From: Celerinatantimonas diazotrophica
Lineage (GTDB): Bacteria; Pseudomonadota; Gammaproteobacteria; Enterobacterales; Celerinatantimonadaceae
Length of the DNA: 64,000 bases
Assembly (NCBI RefSeq): GCF_004339545.1
Contig: NZ_SMGD01000011.1
Location: 186,001-250,000, forward strand
Direction: 5' to 3'
The notes under the pieces were generated by a model. That model made no database searches. It worked only from the letters and a program-made list of their open reading frames with translations, and was not told the origin of the DNA. Shown here piece by piece: positions 38,607 to 47,308 of this stretch (positions are counted from its first letter, which is position 1; each line of letters begins with the position of its first letter). The translations under genes and the position numbers were made by a program.

Positions 38607-38957
38607 ATGACCGTCACAATTTATCATAATCCACGCTGCTCTAAATCACGTCAGACGTTAGAGCTTTTAAAAGAACACACTCAGGACATTGCCATTGTTG
38701 AATACTTAAAAACACCTCCCAATAGTACAATGCTCAAGGAGATATTGGCAAAACTGGCAATTCCAGCACAAGACTTAGTCAGACGTAAAGAACAGTTATT
38801 TAAAGAATTGGGATTAGCCAACCAAACTCTCAATGAACAGCAATGGATTGAAGTGTTAGCCAAACATCCCAAACTGATAGAACGTCCCATAGTTGTCAAT
38901 GGTGAGAAAGCTGTTATTGGCCGTCCTCCTGAGAACATTCACACGCTATTTAGCTAG
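38607..38957 (+). CDS. ArsC/YfgD-family reductase
   Basis: The 116-residue protein has the ArsC-like active site NPRCSKSRQT with Cys11, and RPIVVNGEKAVIGRPPE at the C-terminus. It is placed 14 bases after bepA, as yfgD is in E. coli. Homologues resemble glutaredoxin-dependent arsenate reductases, but the role of the YfgD group in arsenate resistance is not established and no ars genes are nearby. Confidence 0.88.
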   Translation: MTVTIYHNPRCSKSRQTLELLKEHTQDIAIVEYLKTPPNSTMLKEILAKLAIPAQDLVRRKEQLFKELGLANQTLNEQQWIEVLAKHPKLIERPIVVNGEKAVIGRPPENIHTLFS

Positions 38958-38965
38958 CCAACGCA

Positions 38966-38995
38966 ACATTAGGATGATGGCTATAATCCTAATGT
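38966..38995. terminator. Hairpin between convergent arsC-like gene and hda
   Basis: ACATTAGGAT and ATCCTAATGT form a perfect 10-bp stem with a 10-base loop, overlapping the end of hda. Rightward it is followed by CTCTTT. It probably serves both genes. Confidence 0.65.
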
Positions 38996-39685
38996 CTCTT
39001 TAACAAAGGGGATCGTAAGCTTGCGTTGCTCGGTAATAGAGGCTCGATCAAGCTTATCTAATGTAGAGAGCAACGTCGGCATATCGCGGGAAATCCGTTT
39101 GATTAAAAATCGAGCAACCTCTAGGGGCATTCGTAAACCTCGCAACTCAGCTCGCAGCTGCAGGGCACTTAATTTTTGGGCATCAGACAATTCAATCAGA
39201 CGATAAGTCACCCCCCAACTCAAACGCGAAGCCAGATCAGGTAGAGCCCACTCCAACTGATTAGCCGGAGCATTGGCAGTCACAATCAAACGCGTTGAAT
39301 CATCTAACTCTTTACGCCGATTATAGAAATCAAAAATAGCGGTTTCCCAATCTTTATGGCCAGCAACAGCATCAATATTATCTAGGCACACCAATGCCAT
39401 AGACTCTAAGCCTTCTAAATAAGCCGGAGCCATCATCGCATGCATATCTAAAGGAAGGTAAGCTGTTGCCATATTACAACTATTCATTTCAGCACAACTG
39501 GCATGAAGTAAATGAGACCGGCCAGAGTCAGGTGCTCCCCAGATATAGAGCATCCGCTCGCCCTGATCCAACGCTAAGTTCTGAAGCGCTGAAAGCAACT
39601 GTGAATTCTCGCCGGCATAGAAACTTGCGAACCGCTCATCATCAGGAAGATGAACCGGCAGAGATAACTGTGGTGATTTAGTCAA
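38981..39685 (-). CDS. hda: DnaA inactivator protein Hda
   Basis: The 234-residue AAA+ protein resembles DnaA domain III. Near the N-terminus QLSLPV is the sliding-clamp-binding motif. The P-loop region reads IWGAPDSGRSHLLHASC, as in Hda. With clamp-bound ADP it triggers hydrolysis of DnaA-ATP and limits re-initiation. Genomic place (bepA-arsC-hda) agrees with E. coli; the adjacent uraA of E. coli is not here. Confidence 0.94.
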   Translation of the reverse strand: MTKSPQLSLPVHLPDDERFASFYAGENSQLLSALQNLALDQGERMLYIWGAPDSGRSHLLHASCAEMNSCNMATAYLPLDMHAMMAPAYLEGLESMALVCLDNIDAVAGHKDWETAIFDFYNRRKELDDSTRLIVTANAPANQLEWALPDLASRLSWGVTYRLIELSDAQKLSALQLRAELRGLRMPLEVARFLIKRISRDMPTLLSTLDKLDRASITEQRKLTIPFVKETLGL

Positions 39686-39760
39686 CAGATAATAGCAACT
39701 CTAAACAATTCTTCATTATTATAACCATGGCATCATGATAGAAACAACAGCTAGGTATTT

Positions 39761-40783
39761 CTATTGGACATCATAATGATACGGCACACCGACTACCGAA
39801 GTATAATGATCATCAAGTTCCAAAGCCGACTGGAGTGACTTCCAGGGGCCAACTAAATGTACCTCAAACTGGTAATCATCAGCCTTCACCTGTTGCAGAT
39901 TTGCTGCGTCAACGCTGGGCTGGCTCATCAAAAATCTATAGAGATGCTGATATTGGGTGAAATTATCAATATGAGCAAAACTTAAAATAACATGACTATC
40001 CGATTTGACCGACCGCACAACGGCATAGCGTGATGCTAATTGGCTAGCTATCTGCTCAAGCATCTGATGGGTCAGGTTTGACTCACTATCCGTTGACAGA
40101 TCACCGCTGAGCTCGCCACTATTAATCAGCTGACCCTGATGCACATCGAGAATTTGCCAATTTAAATGCATACTACCATTATCAGAATAGCTTTTAACAG
40201 TTAACGCAATATCCGCGCCATAACGACGGCTCGCTTTAATGATAGGCTGATTAAACTCCCCCCATATATCGGAGACAGACACGGCCATTGAGTCATCTAA
40301 ATCCATAATTGGGAAAATCATCGGCAATGCCAAATCTTTTGCTTGTTTTTGCAAAGCGACCGCACTGGCACTACCATCTGCCTCAATGTGACGCTGGTTT
40401 TGCTGTTCACTCGCGAACCAAACCAAGATAATAGGCCTGTCTTGAGCCCAGAAAGCAACCCCTGATTGGGTTAACAACGTCTCTATTTGCGAGCGATTAA
40501 AGGTGGCCTGTAACTGTTGATGTGTTTGAGAATTTTGATAAGAATATTGTTGTAAATAATCCCCTGCGTGAGATTGGGCATCTGCGATAGCTTGATTCGA
40601 TAAGGCCTTATCATTACCGGTTAAACGTTCAATCAAAAGCTTAAATGCAGCTTGCTGATCTTGGCTTAACTGACCGCTAGCGGGAACAGTAACCTGATAT
40701 GGATCAACAGATTGCATCGCAAAGGCCGCATGGCTTAAACAGAATCCAAACAAAACAAACAGGATTTTTTTCATCGCGTGCAT
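39761..40783 (-). CDS. DUF2066 domain protein, exported
   Basis: The 340-residue protein starts MHAMKKILFVLFGFCLSHAA with a signal peptide cleaved near AFA. The remainder matches the gammaproteobacterial DUF2066 family next to hda/upp (family recognised from context and pattern). Function unknown. The start at 40783 is chosen because GAGGG lies 5 bases before it; the frame is open five codons further. It follows upp by about 30 bases and may share its transcript. Confidence 0.75.
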   Translation of the reverse strand: MHAMKKILFVLFGFCLSHAAFAMQSVDPYQVTVPASGQLSQDQQAAFKLLIERLTGNDKALSNQAIADAQSHAGDYLQQYSYQNSQTHQQLQATFNRSQIETLLTQSGVAFWAQDRPIILVWFASEQQNQRHIEADGSASAVALQKQAKDLALPMIFPIMDLDDSMAVSVSDIWGEFNQPIIKASRRYGADIALTVKSYSDNGSMHLNWQILDVHQGQLINSGELSGDLSTDSESNLTHQMLEQIASQLASRYAVVRSVKSDSHVILSFAHIDNFTQYQHLYRFLMSQPSVDAANLQQVKADDYQFEVHLVGPWKSLQSALELDDHYTSVVGVPYHYDVQ

Positions 40784-40810
40784 ACGGCCCTCTTTCATGG
40801 TTATAAAAAA

Positions 40811-41437
40811 TTATTTAGTCCCGAAGATTTTATCACCCGCATCTCCAAGCCCAGGCATAATATAACCGTCTGCATTTAACTTTTCATCAATCGAGGCAGT
40901 ATAAAGCTCAATATCAGGATGAGCTTGTTCTAACGCTTTTAGTCCTTCAGGCGCTGCAACTAAGACTAATACCCGGATTTTTTTACATCCTTTATCTTTT
41001 AATAGGTCAATGGTAGCAATCATAGAACCACCTGTTGCTAGCATCGGGTCAACAACCAAAGCCAAACGTTCGTCAAGTTGTCCCACTAATTTTTCAAAGT
41101 AAGGAACAGGCTCAAGCGTTTCTTCATTACGATACATACCGACAACGCTTACTTTTGCTGACGGCATATGCTCAAGCACACCATCCATCATCCCCAACCC
41201 TGCACGTAAAATCGGCACGACGGTCGCTTTTTTCCCCTGGATCTGCTCCACATTGACCGGTCCAGCCCAACCGTCAATTGTCACCTGCTCCATGACCAAA
41301 TCTGAAGTTGCTTCATAAGTGAGCAGACTGGCGACTTCCTTTGCTAATTCACGAAACCGCTTCGTGCTAATATCGGCTTCACGCATTAAACCCAGTTTAT
41401 GTCGAATCAGGGGATGCTTAACCTCGACGACCTTCAT
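40811..41437 (-). CDS. upp: Uracil phosphoribosyltransferase
   Basis: The 208-residue enzyme has the E. coli Upp length and start ([20 protein letters not shown]). The PRPP loop is [12 protein letters not shown], and the uracil site is in [15 protein letters not shown]. It salvages uracil to UMP. It is divergent from purM-purN, as in E. coli; no uraA permease follows. Confidence 0.96.
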   Translation of the reverse strand: MKVVEVKHPLIRHKLGLMREADISTKRFRELAKEVASLLTYEATSDLVMEQVTIDGWAGPVNVEQIQGKKATVVPILRAGLGMMDGVLEHMPSAKVSVVGMYRNEETLEPVPYFEKLVGQLDERLALVVDPMLATGGSMIATIDLLKDKGCKKIRVLVLVAAPEGLKALEQAHPDIELYTASIDEKLNADGYIMPGLGDAGDKIFGTK

Positions 41438-41584
41438 CCTTTCTCTCCCATTAAATATCTAATTATTCCGTTTAATTTTACAGGAAAACAGGAAAATGTC
41501 GCTGTTAATCGTCCATGACTGTTCTAGACCTTACAACATTGCTAAAATACCCCCAGATTCTAACCCTAAGCAGCAGGTAATTTT

Positions 41585-42628
41585 GTGAGTAAGCAAACTC
41601 CCCCCCTAAGTTACAAGGATGCCGGCGTCGATATTGACGCAGGGAATGCTTTAGTTGAGCGAATTAAAGGTGTCAGCAAAGCCACCTCACGCCCGGAAGT
41701 CATGGGTGGATTAGGTGGCTTTGGCGCATTGTGCCAGATCCCCGCTCGTTATAAAGAGCCCGTATTAGTTGCAGGTACTGATGGTGTCGGTACCAAACTA
41801 CGACTGGCCATGGACCTTAAGAAACACGACAGCGTCGGAATCGATCTAGTCGCAATGTGCGTCAACGACCTGATTGTCCAAGGGGCTGAACCACTATTCT
41901 TTTTAGATTATTACGCCACTGGTAAATTGGATGTCGATGCAGCAGCCGACGTAGTCACTGGAATTGGCAACGGCTGTAAACAGTCAGGATGCGCCTTGAT
42001 TGGTGGTGAAACTGCAGAAATGCCAGGGATGTACCATGGTGAAGACTATGATATTGCAGGTTTTTGTGTAGGGGTCGTGGAAAAAGAAAACATTATTGAT
42101 GGTTCTAAAGTTGCCTCAGGTGATGCTCTAATCGCGCTGGGTTCAAGTGGGCCTCATTCCAACGGATTTTCTTTGATCCGAAAAATTCTGGAAGTTTCCG
42201 GAGCAGATCCTCTTCAAAGTTTTGGTGAAACTACGTTAGGCGAAACGCTACTTACTCCCACCCGCATTTATGTCAAATCAGCATTAGCTTTGATTAAACA
42301 AGTTGACGTGCATGCTTTCTCGCACATCACCGGTGGCGGCTTTTGGGAAAATATCCCCAGAGTATTACCCAAAAATTGCAAAGCAGTGATTGATGAATCT
42401 AGCTGGCAATGGCCTGAAATCTTTAACTGGCTGCAAGAAAACGGCAATATTTCTCGAGAAGAGATGTATCGCACTTTTAACTGCGGTGTAGGTTTAGTGG
42501 TTGCCGTTGCCCAAACGAAAGTTCAACAAACTATCGACACATTGCATGCAGCTGGCGAAAAAGCTTGGGTATTAGGTGAAATACAAGCTTTAGAAGCCGA
42601 AGAAGAGGCACAAGTTGTCTTTGCCTAA
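41585..42628 (+). CDS. purM: Phosphoribosylformylglycinamidine cyclo-ligase
   Basis: The 347-residue enzyme (AIR synthetase) has [32 protein letters not shown] and [13 protein letters not shown]. It carries out step 5 of purine synthesis. Start is GTG at 41585 with AGGT upstream. Its end overlaps the purN start by 14 bases. No PurR-type operator was recognisable in the 147-base upp-purM spacer. Confidence 0.96.
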   Translation: MSKQTPPLSYKDAGVDIDAGNALVERIKGVSKATSRPEVMGGLGGFGALCQIPARYKEPVLVAGTDGVGTKLRLAMDLKKHDSVGIDLVAMCVNDLIVQGAEPLFFLDYYATGKLDVDAAADVVTGIGNGCKQSGCALIGGETAEMPGMYHGEDYDIAGFCVGVVEKENIIDGSKVASGDALIALGSSGPHSNGFSLIRKILEVSGADPLQSFGETTLGETLLTPTRIYVKSALALIKQVDVHAFSHITGGGFWENIPRVLPKNCKAVIDESSWQWPEIFNWLQENGNISREEMYRTFNCGVGLVVAVAQTKVQQTIDTLHAAGEKAWVLGEIQALEAEEEAQVVFA

Positions 42629-43277
42629 CCCGATACCGAGCAAACGTATCGCTGTTTTGATTTCAGGATTTGGCAGTAATTTGCAGGCACTAATTGATGC
42701 CTGCAACCATTGCTATATCAATGCTGAAATCGTCCTGGTTGTTAGTAATAAAGCACGGGTAAAAGGTTTAACCCGTGCAGCTGAAGCAGGAATCGATACA
42801 GCTGTTATCCGTGCTCAAGAATATCCTGAACGCATCGATTATGATCGTGCTTTAGCAGATTTATTGGCCGACTACTCAGTTGATTTGGTGGTATTGGCCG
42901 GATTTATGCGCATTTTGAGCACTGATTTTGTCAATACTTATCATGGCCGAATGCTCAATATCCACCCATCATTATTACCTAAATATCCAGGACTGAATAC
43001 TCATCAGCGAGCCTTGGATAATGGTGATAAAGAGAGTGGCTGTAGTATTCATTTTGTCACAGATGAGCTGGACGGTGGTCCGATCATATTGCAAGCAAAA
43101 GTGCCAATTTTCGCCGATGATGATGCTGAACGAATAGCGCAAAGAGTCAACAGCCAAGAACTCACTAGTTATCCATTAGTGGTCAAATGGTTTTGTGAAA
43201 ACAGGCTTATTATGCGCGATAAAAAAGCATGGTTGGACAATCATCCTTTAGGCCCAAACGGATACGCTGCTGAATAA
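42615..43277 (+). CDS. purN: Phosphoribosylglycinamide formyltransferase
   Basis: The 220-residue enzyme formylates GAR with 10-formyl-tetrahydrofolate. Catalytic Asn-His is in [14 protein letters not shown] and the Asp in TDELDGGPI. The start is TTG at 42615, inside the end of purM, with GAGG 7 bases upstream; no better start exists before the conserved [16 protein letters not shown]. Confidence 0.94.
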   Translation: MSLPNPIPSKRIAVLISGFGSNLQALIDACNHCYINAEIVLVVSNKARVKGLTRAAEAGIDTAVIRAQEYPERIDYDRALADLLADYSVDLVVLAGFMRILSTDFVNTYHGRMLNIHPSLLPKYPGLNTHQRALDNGDKESGCSIHFVTDELDGGPIILQAKVPIFADDDAERIAQRVNSQELTSYPLVVKWFCENRLIMRDKKAWLDNHPLGPNGYAAE

Positions 43278-43282
43278 ATCAA

Positions 43283-43307
43283 TGCCCTGAAATTTAATTT
43301 CAGGGCA
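43283..43307. terminator. Bidirectional terminator between purN and yafJ
   Basis: TGCCCTGAAAT and ATTTCAGGGCA form a perfect 11-bp stem with loop TTA between two convergent genes. Confidence 0.85.
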
Positions 43308-43322
43308 TCCTTGCCTTAAATG

Positions 43323-44105
43323 TTAATTCATCACCCGACTAAGACATAATTCGCCCAAGCGAAACAATGCAAACTCACCTGGCACCATTTTATGCCAATT
43401 TTCATTACACGTCAGAGGTTGCGTTGCCACAACTGTGACAACATCATCGGGTGTAGTCTGGGTTTGAAAATCAACCGTTACATCCGCATCCTGTAAACGC
43501 GCTTGCCCAAAAGGCGCTCGACGGGTAATCCAATGCAAGTTATTTGAGCAATATGCCATAACGTAATCACCATTACTCAATAGCATATTGAAAACCCCCA
43601 GCGCTCTGAGCTCGTCGGCTAAGGAAGCAACAAATGAAAAAACCGCATTCATCTGCCCTGGTCGGCGAGAATAACGCTTGCGCAACTGCTCTAATATCCA
43701 ACAAAAGACCCATTCACTATCGGTTTGTCCGATAGGCCGATAAAAGCCTGTATCAAGTTTTTTATAGCCACGCAGTTGACCATTATGAGCGTAGGTCCAA
43801 TTTTGGCCCCACAACTCTCGGGTAAATGGATGGGTATTTTCTAAACTAACGCCACCACGATTAGCTTGGCGAATATGACTAATAACCGCACAACTCTTTA
43901 TGGGATAATCCAACACCATTTTGGCAATAATGGACTCGGCACTAGGCGCCGGATCCTTAAAACTCCGACACCCTTTACCTTCATAAAAAGTAACGCCCCA
44001 GCCATCTCGGTGAGGCCCAGTATGACCACCACGCTGCACTAACCCCGTCAGCGAAAAACAAATATCAGTCGGCACATTGGCACTCATACCTAACAACTCA
44101 CACAC
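43323..44105 (-). CDS. yafJ: Class II glutamine amidotransferase-like protein YafJ
   Basis: The 260-residue protein begins (GTG) M-CELLGMSANVPTDICF. This start puts Cys at position 2, the N-terminal nucleophile that Ntn amidotransferases need after Met removal; AGGAGG lies 10 bases upstream. A TTG three codons earlier would bury the Cys and is rejected. HIRQANRGGVSLENTHPF and YAHNGQL are the glutamine-site motifs. It is close to E. coli YafJ. The acceptor of the released ammonia is unknown. It follows gmhA by 14 bases, as in E. coli. Confidence 0.92.
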   Translation of the reverse strand: MCELLGMSANVPTDICFSLTGLVQRGGHTGPHRDGWGVTFYEGKGCRSFKDPAPSAESIIAKMVLDYPIKSCAVISHIRQANRGGVSLENTHPFTRELWGQNWTYAHNGQLRGYKKLDTGFYRPIGQTDSEWVFCWILEQLRKRYSRRPGQMNAVFSFVASLADELRALGVFNMLLSNGDYVMAYCSNNLHWITRRAPFGQARLQDADVTVDFQTQTTPDDVVTVVATQPLTCNENWHKMVPGEFALFRLGELCLSRVMN

Positions 44106-44119
44106 GAACTGCAAACCTC

Positions 44120-44698
44120 CTAAGCGGCCATTTTCTGTTCAATCAGCTGGATTAAGATATGAATCACTTTAATATGAATTTCCTGAATTCGGTCTGCATA
44201 TCCAAAGTGTTTCACGCAAATTTCGCAATCAGCCAAACCAGCCATTTTACCAGCATCTTTACCCGTGAGAATTACAACTTTCATTGACTGCTTACGTGCA
44301 ACTTCAATCGCTTTGATAATATTCGCTGAGTTACCACTAGTACTAATACCTAAGAGGACATCACCAGAGTTTCCCAAGCCTTCTAAATAACGAGAAAATA
44401 TATCATTAAATCCGTAGTCATTCCCCACACAAGAAATATGACTCGGATCTGAAATCGCAATCGCAGGATAAGCCGGACGGTTATCCCGATAACGCCCCGT
44501 TAACTCCTCAGCAAAATGCATGGCGTCACAGTGAGAACCACCGTTGCCACAAGAGATAACTTTACCACCTTGTTTAAAACTATCAGCAATGACAGTGGCC
44601 GCATTTTCTATCGCTTCAATATTGCTCGGATCATTTAAAAAATGGTCTAAGACTGAGGCAGCTTCTTGCAGTTGTGAAAGGATTAATTTATGGCTCAT
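44120..44698 (-). CDS. gmhA: Sedoheptulose-7-phosphate isomerase
   Basis: The 192-residue SIS-domain enzyme (LpcA) has [18 protein letters not shown] and [18 protein letters not shown]. It makes the heptose precursor of the lipopolysaccharide inner core. The C-terminal helix [17 protein letters not shown] carries the catalytic His. It is upstream of yafJ in a two-gene unit. Confidence 0.95.
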   Translation of the reverse strand: MSHKLILSQLQEAASVLDHFLNDPSNIEAIENAATVIADSFKQGGKVISCGNGGSHCDAMHFAEELTGRYRDNRPAYPAIAISDPSHISCVGNDYGFNDIFSRYLEGLGNSGDVLLGISTSGNSANIIKAIEVARKQSMKVVILTGKDAGKMAGLADCEICVKHFGYADRIQEIHIKVIHILIQLIEQKMAA

Positions 44699-44914
44699 AA
44701 AACTCTACTCAATTGACTTAACTGGCTTCACTATACTGGATTTTTCACGTAGCCTCACTAAGCAATACACCTTGTTGGGCAACAAATCACATATATTTGA
44801 TAAAACAGTCAATCTATCGATAGAGGGTAAGACATGACGTTAAACATCATGTCATGAACCGCTGCGAAATAAGCGAATAAACGGAAGGTGACCAAGAGAA
44901 TCACCCTATCGATA

Positions 44915-45544
44915 TTACATGCTGTAATGGCTATTAAACCAAGAGACAGCCTGAGTGCGATTTTTCACATTGAGTTTGCGAAAAATATTAAACAAATGTG
45001 ATTTAACTGTATTTTCGCTTAAGTGTAGTTTTTGGGCAACATCGTGATTGGAATAACCAACCGACAGACAACGTAAAACTTCGACTTCTCGGGGTGATAT
45101 TTTAATCTGCTTAGTAGGTTTTGATTCCCCAACTTTGCGTTTATATAATTGCAATAATTCCCCGACTAACTGTCGGCCAAACCACATTTCCCCTTCCATC
45201 ACTTTACGGATCCCTTTTTCAAGGGTTTCTAATGAATCAGAACTGAAAAATACGCCACAAACATTGTTCAAACTACTGACGATATCCAAGGGTTCTTTTT
45301 CTGGGTAATCAAGTAATAACACTTTAATTTGCTGATTAAATGGTGTGAAAAATTCAAACCATGGACTATTTACAGCACGCACCGTCTGATAATCGACTAA
45401 TACTACGAAATGGTCATTCTCACGAGGAAAGTCACTGGGTGACACACAAATTTCGTAGTCCATTGATAATGTAGAAGACAGATGATTCATTAATGCCGAT
45501 GAAAATACACCACCAGATGAGATCAAAATCAGCCTATTTGCCAT
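44915..45544 (-). CDS. CsgD/VpsT-like LuxR-family regulator
   Basis: The 209-residue protein has a degenerate N-terminal receiver (no acidic phosphorylation pocket is evident) and a C-terminal LuxR HTH (SPREVEVLRCLSVGYSNHDV, LSENTVKSHLFNIFRKLNV). Residues 121-124 are WFGR, at the place of the W[F/L/M][T/S]R cyclic di-GMP motif known from VpsT; the third residue is Gly instead of Thr/Ser. It probably controls biofilm matrix or surface genes, but no such genes are adjacent. Its ribosome site AGGGGGA is part of a long inverted repeat with the upstream leader. Confidence 0.85.
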   Translation of the reverse strand: MANRLILISSGGVFSSALMNHLSSTLSMDYEICVSPSDFPRENDHFVVLVDYQTVRAVNSPWFEFFTPFNQQIKVLLLDYPEKEPLDIVSSLNNVCGVFFSSDSLETLEKGIRKVMEGEMWFGRQLVGELLQLYKRKVGESKPTKQIKISPREVEVLRCLSVGYSNHDVAQKLHLSENTVKSHLFNIFRKLNVKNRTQAVSWFNSHYSM

Positions 45545-46024
45545 GATATCCCCCTATTCCGGCCTCTATCTAATCAAGCGAGTATGAACGAGTTCCCTCA
45601 ATACTTGCTAAAACATTACTAATCCGGACAAAATTTATTAAAAAAACGAATCAAGCTACGCTATGTAACTGACTTAATAGGGGGATTTTATCAGGAAATT
45701 AGTAGAACTATATACTTACCCCTAAGCGGGTACGAAATATCACTACAAAAAATGTAAACAAAACTTTCCACTTCCCAACCCCACAGGTAGATGCATTATA
45801 CATAATAGCAATACAAACCTCATTATTTTCAATGGATTATATTAAAAATATCATACTTTATAATTAGTCTTATTTGATGAAATTATTCCCATAAATTTAA
45901 TCATTTTGATTTACTAGAAACTTGTATTTTTATCGAGTAGGCAAAAAATGGTCACTTAGAGTTGGTTGTATCAAAACTGGTTATCCGCCATGATGAAACA
46001 AAATAATGACTGAACCGGTAAACA
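45545..46024. other. Long AT-rich spacer upstream of the VpsT-like gene
   Basis: These 480 bases hold no convincing gene. They contain the leader of the leftward regulator, with an 11-base arm at 45676-45686 complementary to its ribosome site, a short inverted repeat TACCC/GGGTA at 45717-45732, and presumably the promoter of the rightward gene at 46025. Confidence 0.5.
45548..45686 (-). promoter_or_regulatory. Possible anti-Shine-Dalgarno leader element of the VpsT-like gene
   Basis: On the leftward strand ATCCCCCTATT (45686-45676) is the exact complement of AATAGGGGGAT (45558-45548), which contains the ribosome site 5 bases before ATG. The arms are 117 bases apart. If transcription starts upstream of 45686, the RNA could fold to hide the ribosome site. 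The start site is not known. Confidence 0.45.
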
Positions 46025-46543
46025 ATGAGAAAACTCTTTTGTATCCTGATTTACACTTGTTTAAGTGCTCTGAGCTTTCCTCTTTGGGCAACACCATTAA
46101 AAGAACATCATAATGTCTTAATTAGTCGGATTCGCCAACCGATTAACGGCCCAAACCAGAACCAGCAAATGAATGATGAAGGCTCTTTGGCACTGACCCA
46201 AGCTTTTAAACACTATAGCAAGGCAAAAGTAACCTATAGCCCAGCCTGCAATAGTGTCGACTGTCTCGCAGGTCCTAAATCTCAAGGATATTATTATTAT
46301 GTTTCACCGCAATGGGTATTCTGGAATGCAACCGATCCTAAAACTCAGCATCCAAGCTTAAAAATCGCAATCTATGACATCAGATCACGGCAAGTTATCG
46401 CCACCCAAATTATCAATGCGAATAAGAGCTCGGCCTTAATCGGTCAACCTGACCCCATTTTGGCGAATCAAGTTAGACTAACAGTTAAGGCGCTCTACCA
46501 ACAGCAAAGTGAGAAATCGACGCAATCACCTCGTAGTAAATAA
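46025..46543 (+). CDS. Hypothetical secreted protein
   Basis: The 172-residue protein has a clear signal peptide (MRKLFCILIYTCLSALSFPL, cleavage near LWA). The mature part contains two Cys (ACNSVDCLAG) that may form a disulfide, a YYYY run, and a C-terminal Gln/Ser-rich tail. I do not recognise the family. It stands alone between the VpsT-like regulator spacer and the tRNA cluster. Confidence 0.7.
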   Translation: MRKLFCILIYTCLSALSFPLWATPLKEHHNVLISRIRQPINGPNQNQQMNDEGSLALTQAFKHYSKAKVTYSPACNSVDCLAGPKSQGYYYYVSPQWVFWNATDPKTQHPSLKIAIYDIRSRQVIATQIINANKSSALIGQPDPILANQVRLTVKALYQQQSEKSTQSPRSK

Positions 46544-46688
46544 TGATTTTTTTGTCAGGGATGACACAAAAAGGCAGAAAGAAATAACATGAGCAGACAC
46601 CAAAAGCTGCCATTAGCCAAGCATGGGAGGATTAAGTAAAACTTGCAGGATATATCAATATAAGAGATGAAGATCAGAACTTTAAAAT

Positions 46689-46765
46689 TGGCGGAGTAGA
46701 CGGGACTCGAACCCGCGACCCCCGGCGTGACAGGCCGGTATTCTAACCAACTGAACTACCACTCC
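46689..46765 (-). tRNA. tRNA-Asp (anticodon GTC), copy at the 3' end of the array
   Basis: The 77-base gene reads leftward GGAGTGGTAGTTCAGTTGG and so on, with anticodon loop CTGTCAC, T-loop GGTTCGAGTCC, discriminator G and encoded CCA. The acceptor stem GGAGTGG pairs with CTACTCC, with one G-U. Confidence 0.97.
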
Positions 46766-46792
46766 GCGCATAAAGCTCAATCACAGTACAAT

Positions 46793-46869
46793 TGGCGGAG
46801 TAGACGGGACTCGAACCCGCGACCCCCGGCGTGACAGGCCGGTATTCTAACCAGCTGAACTACCACTCC
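46793..46869 (-). tRNA. tRNA-Asp (GTC), D-loop variant
   Basis: Identical to its neighbours except for one base in the D-loop region: AGTTCAGCTGG in place of AGTTCAGTTGG. The fold and encoded CCA are kept. Confidence 0.97.
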
Positions 46870-46905
46870 GCAATAGACTGCAATTCATTGTAAAGATGTT
46901 GAAGT

Positions 46906-46982
46906 TGGCGGAGTAGACGGGACTCGAACCCGCGACCCCCGGCGTGACAGGCCGGTATTCTAACCAACTGAACTACCACTCC
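46906..46982 (-). tRNA. tRNA-Asp (GTC)
   Basis: Same 77-base sequence as the copy at 46689-46765, with CCA encoded. Spacers on each side (36 and 32 bases) are unrelated to each other. Confidence 0.97.
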
Positions 46983-47014
46983 GCGACTATCAACTTACTA
47001 TTTCGAAACAAAAT

Positions 47015-47091
47015 TGGCGGAGTAGACGGGACTCGAACCCGCGACCCCCGGCGTGACAGGCCGGTATTCTAACCAACTGAACTACCACTCC
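47015..47091 (-). tRNA. tRNA-Asp (GTC)
   Basis: Same 77-base sequence, with CCA encoded and anticodon GTC in CTGTCAC. Confidence 0.97.
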
Positions 47092-47121
47092 GTATCGAAA
47101 TATACAGCAAAAAGGAGAAAT

Positions 47122-47198
47122 TGGCGGAGTAGACGGGACTCGAACCCGCGACCCCCGGCGTGACAGGCCGGTATTCTAACCAACTGAACTACCACTCC
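47122..47198 (-). tRNA. tRNA-Asp (GTC), promoter-proximal copy
   Basis: Same 77-base sequence. It is the first gene of the leftward array, 25 bases downstream of a near-consensus -10 box. tRNA-Asp also follows dnaQ in E. coli (aspV), so the place is conserved while the copy number is expanded. Confidence 0.97.
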
Positions 47199-47217
47199 GC
47201 ATCTGTCCTCAGCTGCG

Positions 47218-47252
47218 GCGCAGATAATACGTATCTGCGCAGAGCGAGTCAA
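47218..47252 (-). promoter_or_regulatory. Strong promoter of the tRNA-Asp array with palindrome over the -10 box
   Basis: On the leftward strand TTGACT (47252-47247), a 17-base spacer and TATTAT (47229-47224) form a near-consensus sigma-70 promoter, followed by a GC-rich discriminator CTGCGCCGC typical of stringently controlled promoters. A-rich tracts lie upstream. GCGCAGATA (47218-47226) and TATCTGCGC (47232-47240) are exact inverted 9-mers around the -10 region. Confidence 0.8.
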
Positions 47253-47308
47253 CTAGCTTTTCTCTTTTTTCTGTAAAAAATGTGTCAACTGCTCTATAAA
47301 CAGCCAAC

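Noticed and set aside
41438-41584. PurR box in the upp-purM spacer
   Set aside because: Only weak, non-symmetrical matches to ACGCAAACGTTTGCGT were seen.
46547-46572. Hairpin TGTCA-GGGA-TGACA as terminator of the tRNA array or of the gene at 46025
   Set aside because: The stem is 5 bp, T precedes and A follows it on either strand, so it lacks a proper terminator layout.
46689-47198. Regular direct repeats about 105-110 bases apart resembling a CRISPR-like array
   Set aside because: Each repeat is a complete 77-base tRNA-Asp with CCA; repeats are too long and no cas genes are near.
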